This document shows, piece by piece, positions 1 to 64,000 of a DNA stretch of 64,000 nt. Positions within the stretch are counted from its first letter, which is position 1; each line of letters opens with the position of its first letter. The notes beneath the pieces are model-generated. The model was not told the DNA's origin and did not search any database. It saw nothing but the letters and a program-made list of their open reading frames with translations. The translations under genes and the position numbers were made by a program. The stretch covers positions 1,577,001-1,641,000 of the forward strand of contig CAUJGJ010000072.1 of the NCBI GenBank assembly GCA_963170055.1. The letters run 5' to 3'. The DNA is from Halisarca cf. caerulea (Eukaryota; Porifera; Demospongiae; Chondrillida; Halisarcidae).

Positions 1-57516
<57,516 letters not shown>

Positions 57517-57622
57517 CTGCACGGGAACAAAGTGATGGCAAATAAAAGACATTATGTAAACAATAATGCTTGATCATTATTAATTGTCATACTTGAATTT
57601 TATCACCACAGAAATACTAATA

Positions 57623-58166
57623 CAGTTGAGTCTGGATAAGTCTCTTGGGACCAATAAAAAACTTCTACTTATCAGAAATTCTACTTATCCAAAAGTGTTG
57701 AAAAAGGCTCTCTTTGGAATGCAACAAACTTGAGACACTTATGTAAGGAACTACTAAGTTGACCTGAAATGATTTCTAACTGTAGAATTTGATTGTTTGT
57801 TAAAAAAATTGTCGACAGGGTGTTTGGTACAATATCAATCGAAATTCTGGGCAATTTCTTTTTCTTCTTCCTGGCTGGGCACTTTTCAACAGTATCAATG
57901 AGTTTAATGTTTCCCTTCAAAGGCAAAGTTTGGAGTTTTCGACCAGGCGCCAGCAAAGCTCTCGTTCCTTAAACAGTATCTAGAGGACTATTGATAAGCA
58001 AGATCTGTAAATTAGCCTCAAGTTATACAGAAATCGTGCTATTAGAATTTGAGTTACTCAAAGAAATTAGTATAGGGAAGTATAGGATTCTGGCAGGGGA
58101 ACAGACTGCAATTCGATTTAAGTAGAAATTTGACTCAGGCAATTTCGACTTATCTGGACTCAACTG
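57623..58166 (-). mobile_element. Tigger-derived (pogo/Tc-mariner) element
   Basis: 544 bp; ends CAGTTGAGTCTGGATAAGT and ACTTATCTGGACTCAACTG, flanked by TA (57621-57622, 58167-58168). Holds a transposase N-terminal remnant. Confidence 0.9.
57681..57956 (-). pseudogene. Tigger transposase N-terminal (CENP-B-like HTH) remnant
   Basis: The 91-codon frame reads KLQTLPLKGNIKLIDTVEK, a lysine-rich stretch, then VPNTLSTIFLTNNQIL. This is the psq/CENP-B N-terminal helix-turn-helix pattern (L..K..ii..ve ... P.sTlStil.nk..il). The catalytic DDE domain is missing, so this is a deletion derivative that would need a transposase supplied from elsewhere. Confidence 0.78.
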
Positions 58167-58187
58167 TAGTATTTGGAAATAATTACT

Positions 58188-59172
58188 ATTATAGAGTGAG
58201 TAGTACTCCATATGTAGGATTAACTTGGAACATGGCCACCATACATTAGCGAAAATTTGTTTTCGCTCCAAAAGTAACAATATGGAGGCTCCATAGCTTT
58301 CAAACGTGGATTTTGGTGAATTTTGACAAACCAGCTACAAGATAAAGTAGTTTAAAAGCTTCATAAACCTATATCTTTAAAGAAATTCGAAGTACATTTG
58401 CCAAGGTATGGGTCCACAACACCAGTACCATTAATTTTTAGGATTATTAATTCTTGCTACTTTTCGAACTGAGCTACAGGCCATCAGGAAGGTTCTATAG
58501 GTCTCATCTCTCATCAGTAAGCTCTAATTAAGTGAAGTACCTTTGGTAGGTTTTGAAGCAACATCTACATTTCTAAAGTGAGAAAAAAAATTCTATCGCA
58601 AATTCTATACATTTGCCAGATCAACCATTTTCAGAACAGCAGAATGGCTGCATGAGACCAGGCGTATGGGTACATGCACAAGGCCACGCATTGGATAAAA
58701 ATCACCTCAAGCACTCTTGTTCAAGTTTTTGCTTCTAGCTGGGTACACTGATTTAACTAGCTGCATAATTTTAGTTTCTTTACCTTACGTACAAGATTTG
58801 ATTGTGTTCCTTCCCAACTGCAGTGGAAATCTTCCCATAACAGCCTCTATTCAAGCAACTTCATTTTAAAGGAAAACCGCACGAACAAGGGTGTACAAAT
58901 CCATTTAAAAATGGTAAAAGGATGTAAGATTGACACAGGATCGTGCAAAAAGGCTTTATCAAAAAAGCATCCTCCAAAAACACTTGTAACAATGGTAAGT
59001 TGCAAAACAGGTACAGGGTTAGGTGGGGCAAAGGGATGGGGCTAGACGAGCATACATATGACTATACATACATGGGGCTAGACAGGTATAGGGCTAGACA
59101 GAGTTTAGTTGGACTGAGTGCACACTGCAAATTCCTACATCCCGCAAATATGTATATGCTACGGGATGCAGG
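58188..59172. mobile_element. Repeat family Y, copy 3
   Basis: Start palindrome is partial (gagtgagtagtactccatat); the tail units (gggctagacaggtatag) and end hairpin (gcaaattcctacatcccgc ... gggatgcaggaattcgc) are kept. More diverged than copies 1 and 2. Confidence 0.75.
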
Positions 59173-59263
59173 AATTCGCAAGGTAGAATTAATCATGATT
59201 CGCACCCTTAAATATATTTATTTGTTTTTCAATTATTATGACAGTTTAGTTGTGCTGTATTAT

Positions 59264-59790
59264 ACCTTATAACTACAAATGTTAGAGAGTACTTACCGTA
59301 GCAAAACTAGTGAGGAGCCTCAAATTCGCTAACTTAAGTGCTTATAAAAAATTACATCCACTGATCAATGTACCCACCAATATTTTGTATTGCACATTTT
59401 GTATGGATGTATTGCCCGGGAGAAAATAGCAATTCTGGACAGAAGAGAAAATCTATCCCAAAGTCGGCGAAATGAACAACAACCAGTGGACCAATACATA
59501 TAGAGTTTAAAAATATTTAGGATTGTAACACACATAAGTTCGTTTCAATCATTTTCAATTTTAAATTCACCCTAAAGTAATAACAATTTCTTCAATCTGT
59601 ACGCCGATAAGATCGATTCTTCCATCTACAGATATTATGATGATCTCAGTGTTTAGTTTCTGCAGCTTTGTATTGTAACCGTATAGTTCTGTATATACAT
59701 ATTATAAAAATGGTGATTTAGGAAAGGATTGGTTGCTTTATGTCACTAACCTACATTAATAGGTAAGGGTAACACAACTGCATATATCGT
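59264..59790. mobile_element. MITE family Z, copy 2 (inverted)
   Basis: aactacaaatgttagagagt to aataggtaagggtaacacaa matches 37003-36480 reversed. The far terminal repeat is missing. Confidence 0.65.
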
Positions 59791-59999
59791 CTTTAGGGGG
59801 AAATGAGGGAGTTTGGCATCAATGGATAGATATGATTTGGATGACTTTCTCATGAAAGATCATTATGACTTTCTCAGGCAGCTACAATGCTAAGCTCGCT
59901 TTTCGGCGTGACATAGGTTGGTATCATTAGGGCTTCCAAGTATAAACTCATGCATGGGTCAGTTAGACGCCCATGTTTTATACAATATAAAACCGCTGT

Positions 60000-60292
60000 A
60001 TAATTGTGTCATTGCTGTGGCATGACTAACTCGCATGACAGTGTTACTGTTAAACTAGTATAGTTTATGTCTAGCAGCTGAATACATGTTTATTATTGTG
60101 ATGCCTTGTTTCTTATACTGTGTGTCCTTATTATGTTGTGTACTGGACAAGTAGTCAGTTCTGTCTTTAGTTATATAGCAGTGTGGTAGTTTCTAGTGTT
60201 TGAGTAGTTTTAGTAGTTCTCTTTTACTGTCGTGAATGATTTGTTGAAAGTAATTATTGAGATGTCCATTGAGCCTGTCGGATAATCATACA
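60000..60292 (+). repeat. 5' LTR (3' part) of the gypsy element
   Basis: The LTR should end at CA 60291-60292, directly before the primer site. The upstream boundary cannot be fixed without the 3' LTR, which lies outside the window. Confidence 0.5.
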
Positions 60293-60310
60293 TGGTGTCA
60301 GAAGTGGGAT
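60293..60310 (+). promoter_or_regulatory. Putative tRNA primer-binding site
   Basis: TGGTGTCAGAAGTGGGAT directly after the LTR end; this form is common in animal Ty3-like elements. The tRNA was not determined. Confidence 0.6.
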
Positions 60311-60329
60311 TTGCCTAAACTGCAGGACA

Positions 60330-63300
60330 ATGGCCACAAGTATATCTCTTAAGCCACCCAATGCCTTCAATTTTCGTTCACCGGATGAATGGCCGAAATG
60401 GCGCAAGCGATTTGAACAATTCCGCACTGCTTCAGGCCTGTCGAAGGAGGATGAGGTACGACAAGTAAGCACGCTACTGTATTGCTTAGGAGAAGAGGCT
60501 GAGGATGTCCTAGCATCAGCAAATATCACCGAAGACGACAGGAAGACCTACAAAACGGTCCTGGATAAACTCGACGCTTTCTTTCAAGTCCGAAAAAACG
60601 TGATTTTCGAAAGGGCGAGGTTCAACAAGCGCGACCAGAAAGAGGGAGAAGCAGCCGAAGAGTACATCACTGCCTTGTACAACCTGGTCAGCAGTTGTGA
60701 TTACGGCGATTTGGCCACAGAAATGATTCGTGATCGACTCGTGGTAGGTATTCGAGATACCGCTTTGTCTCAACGTTTGCAGGTAGACCCAGACTTGACT
60801 TTGGAGAAGGCTAAGAGACAAATACGCCAAAAAGAGGCAGTATCGCAACAGCAGCATACTCTGGGGAGAACAGGGCCACAGGAAACCACCGTGAGCTTTG
60901 TTCAAGGCAAGAAACCTGCCTCGCACCCCAAGAACTTCCAGAGAAGACATCACCATCCACCACAACGCTCCCATCCGCAGGGGAAGCTACCCGGTACTTC
61001 ATGTACACGCTGTGGAGGCGCACAACACTCTAGGAATGTATGTCCAGCCAAGGATGCAACATGTCAAAACTGCGAAAAGAAAGGACATTATAGCCGCCAA
61101 TGTCTTTCCAAAGGCCGTCGAGTTGCTGAAGTTACGGATCATGATGATAACCAGGAGGTCTTCTTCCTAACCCCGATAGTCACCGACTCCAGCAACGCAT
61201 GGCACACCACTGTTTCTATTGAGGGACACAATGTCAGCTTCAAGCTAGACACAGGAGCAGAAGTCACCGCCCTAAACGACCTCACTAGTAAACAACTTGG
61301 CCTAGTTCTGACTGCGCCCATCAAGAAATTGTGCGGAGCAGACAGAGCTCCACTGGACGTGCTTGGAATGGCCTCTGCTACCATGACAACCACAAACGGC
61401 TCAACCAAACAAGATGTGTTTGTCATCTCGGGACTAAAGCACAATCTCCTAGGCCTTCCTGCTATCAAGTCTCTGGGACTGTTAACCCCTGTAGACAGCA
61501 TCCAACCTGACTCTCTAGAGGCCCAAGTCCACAACCACTTCCCAGAGCTTTTCACAGGCCTGGGGAGATTTTCAGGAGCAGAATTTGAGATTCATCTCAA
61601 AGATGACGCCAAACCCACTGCTCTCTACACTCCCAGGAAGATCCCTTTTCCACTACGTGAGAAAGTCCACCAAGAGCTACAGCGGATGGAATCGCTTGGC
61701 GTGATATCCAAAGTGGAGCAGCCAACCGAATGGTGTGCCGGGATGGTCGTCATCCCGAAGAAAGATGGAAATGTTCGGATATGTGTAGATTTGAAGCCAC
61801 TCAACACCAGCGTCCTAAGGGAGACACACCCTCTCCCAAGGGTTGATGATCTCCTAGCCCAACTCTCAGGAGCCAAGCTGTTTAGCAAACTGGACGCCAA
61901 CAGCGGTTTCTGGCAGGTGCCACTGGCAGAGCAAAGTCGCCATCTAACCACCTTCATAACACCATTTGGCCGGTATTGCTTCAATACCATGCCATTTGGC
62001 ATTTCCAGTGCACCTGAGCACTTCCAGAGACGGATGAACGAAATCCTGGAGGGCCTCCCAGGTGTTGTCTGCCTAGTGGATGACATCCTGGTACATGGAT
62101 CCAATGAAGAGGAGCATAAGAGTCGCCTGTTTGCTGTCCTTGATCGCATTCGTAAAGCCGGAGTCACTCTCAACACAGGAAAGTGTGTCTTCGCACAAAC
62201 CAGTACACGTTTTCTGGGACACTTTATCAATGCAGACGGAATCCAGGCCGAAACCGAGAAGACTTCCGCTATCACCAACATGGAGACACCCAAATCTGTT
62301 CCCGAACTCCGACGCTTCCTCGGAATGGTCAACCAGCTCGGGAAATTCTCACCAAACATTGCAGAATTGACCAAGCCATTGCGAGAACTACTCAGGAAAA
62401 AGTCTTCTTGGCTATGGGGACCACCCCAAGACACCGCATTTCAGAAAATCAAGACAGAGCTTGCCTCGCCGCCTCTCCTTGCTTGGTACGATCCATCTCA
62501 AGACACCAAAATCTCAGCAGATGCCTCCTCTTACGGTCTGGGAGCAGTCCTCTTGCAATGTCATGAAGATGTGTGGAGACCAGTTGCCTACGCTTCTAGG
62601 TCCATGACCAGCACAGAATTACACTATGCCCAGATCGAGAAGGAAGTTCTAGCTACCACATGGGCTGCAGAGCACTTCTCTGACTACATCATCGGTCGAG
62701 ATGTCCTCTTCAAAACAGACCACAAGCCTCTCATTCCATTGCTGAATACCAAGCATCTGGACAGCCTCCCTCCAAGAGTGCTTCGTTTTCGCTTACGTCT
62801 CATGAGGTTCAACTACTCTGTACAGTACGTACCTGGTACACTTCTCTACACTGCAGACACGCTGTCTCGCTCTCCACAGCAGTATTCTTCAGCCCATGAA
62901 ATCAGTGCCAAAAATCTGGAAACTCAGATAGCAGCAGTTACCTCTCAACTTCCCGCCACAGAAGACTGTTTGGAACGTTATCGCCAGGCTCAACAGGAAG
63001 ACCCACTCCTTTCACGTGTGATACGTTTCTGCCAAACCGAATGGCCAAACCGTCAAGCAGCTAAAGGTGATCTTCGTCCTTATTGGAAGGTACGTGCTGA
63101 GCTCACATACTGTGATCGCCTGCTTCTTTACGGAACACGCATTGTGATACCGAAAGCTCTTCAAAAGGATACTCTGACCAAGATCCACCATGGTCATCAG
63201 GGTATTCAGAAATGCCGTCTTCGAGTCAACACATCCGTATGGTGGCCGGGAGTCTCTCAGCAGGTGGAAGACTACGTTCAAGGCTGTCACAAGTGTGCTC

Positions 63301-63551
63301 AGAACACACAACAATCCAAAGAGCCATTGTTGCCAACCCCTCTCCCACAACACCCGTGGCAAAGAGTAGCAGCTGACCTCTTTGAGAAGAATGGGAAAGA
63401 CTATCTCATAATGGTTGATTACTTTTCCCACTATCCGGAAGTCATTCAACTGACATCCACTACATCTGCTAGCCTGATCAACGCCGAGAATGGACTATCT
63501 CAGTCTTTTCCCACAACATTTAACGCCATCGTTTTGAACTCTGGTGAGTGA
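60330..63551 (+). pseudogene. Ty3/gypsy gag-pol polyprotein (frameshifted in integrase)
   Basis: One 1,073-codon frame from ATG 60330 encodes in order: gag (residues 1-200); two CCHC zinc knuckles (about 225-238 and 244-257, CTRCGGAQHSRNVC and CQNCEKKGHYSRQC); protease with DTGA at about 307; RT with VDLKPLN (about 485), FSKLDANSGFWQVPL, MPFGISSAPEHFQ and active site LVDDILVHG (about 580, L in place of the usual Y); RNase H from ADASSYGLGAVL (about 729); integrase zinc domain (HHGHQG...C-x2-C, about 952-988) and first catalytic Asp (ADLFEK, about 1014). The frame is lost after about residue 1050 and ends at TGA. Single gag-pol fusion fits Mag-like lineages. Confidence 0.9.
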
Positions 63552-64000
63552 TAATGGACCACAATTTGTTTCTTCCGAGATGAAAAAGTTTGCCTCAACC
63601 TACGGATTTGAACAAGTCACCAGTAGCCCCTACTTTCCCCAAAGCAATGGCTTGGCGGAGAGAGGGGTGAGAACGATGAAACGGTTACTTGAGGATACTC
63701 AGGATGCCTACCTTGCTTTGTTGAGCTACCGTGCAACACCTTTGGCATGGTGTGGTCTAAGCCCAGCGGAACTCCTGATGGGCAGATGTGTGAAGACAGA
63801 TGTACCACAGCCTCTGAGTTCATTTATTCCATCTTGGCCTCATCTCAAAGGATTTGAGGAGAAGAACAGGCAGTACAAACAAAAGCAGAAAAACAACTAC
63901 GACCACCACCATCGGGTTCGCCCACTACCAAGCCTATCACCTGGTACTGACGTATGGGTAACCATTCAAGGTGGACAGGAACAAGGTAGAATCTCTACCA
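63544..64000 (+). pseudogene. Gypsy integrase, remainder in +1 frame
   Basis: From 63544 the +1 frame gives VSDNGPQFVSS and later FPQSNGLAERGV. The Asp (63550) and Glu (63658) lie 36 codons apart, the D-35-E spacing of retroviral-type integrases. The C-terminal domain continues to the window edge (LSPAELLMGR, GTDVWVTIQGG). It belongs to the same polyprotein. Confidence 0.88.

Noticed and set aside
60254..62434. Minus-strand ORFs opposite the gypsy polyprotein
   Set aside because: Shadows of the coding frame.

Overview
The window looks like an intron-rich, AT-rich animal genome, most likely an early-branching invertebrate such as a sponge or cnidarian. The basis is GT-AG spliceosomal exons, a ZMYM1-like hAT transposase, a DIRS-type reverse transcriptase, a Mag/Ty3-like gypsy element, a P2X7-C-like zinc domain inside a small DNA transposon, and many miniature inverted-repeat elements (MITEs). 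Taxon and database identity could not be tested. No bacterial-style operon, CRISPR array, rRNA or tRNA was seen.

One host gene is visible. It lies on the minus strand, spans about 57.5 kb and runs out of the window at position 1. I reconstructed 19 exons (57516 down to 1, about 1,600 codons). Every junction has GT-AG sites and every neighbouring pair has matching phase. The first four exons (57.5 to 48.5 kb) are 402-468 nt, all phase 1-1, and each encodes a protease-associated (PA)-like repeat. The remaining 15 exons encode a mostly helical region that I do not recognise with confidence; an RNF213/mysterin-like giant protein is only a weak guess. Start and stop codons lie outside the window or were not found.

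The introns hold almost everything else. From left to right: a Tc1-like element nested in a MITE (2.8-4.3 kb); a second MITE of that family (6.4-7.1 kb); a LINE 3' end (7.7-8.4 kb); a decayed DIRS-like RT/RNase H on plus facing a gag-like gene on minus (8.85-12.9 kb), the latter split by an intron-like gap holding a 36-bp minisatellite and a perfect 66-bp palindrome; a hAT transposon of about 3.4 kb interrupted by a MITE (14.6-18.0 kb); more MITEs and foldback elements (18.8-24.1 kb); simple repeats (24.7-25.4 kb); a 1-kb repeat family with three copies (25.6, 43.4, 58.2 kb); PIF/Harbinger-like and TTAA-flanked MITEs (34-37 kb, 41.7-42.7 kb); an internally deleted LINE (44.8-46.8 kb); foldbacks with 9-bp target duplications (19.8 and 47.1 kb); and a Tigger-derived element (57.6 kb). 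The right end (60.3-64 kb) is a gypsy retrotransposon, gag-pol nearly intact but frameshifted in integrase.

The most unusual signals are the tandem PA-like exons, a MITE family whose end motif and subterminal hairpin change together between copies, the convergent DIRS-type RT and gag genes, the perfect palindrome, and a hAT transposase whose four in-frame stops are all TAG.
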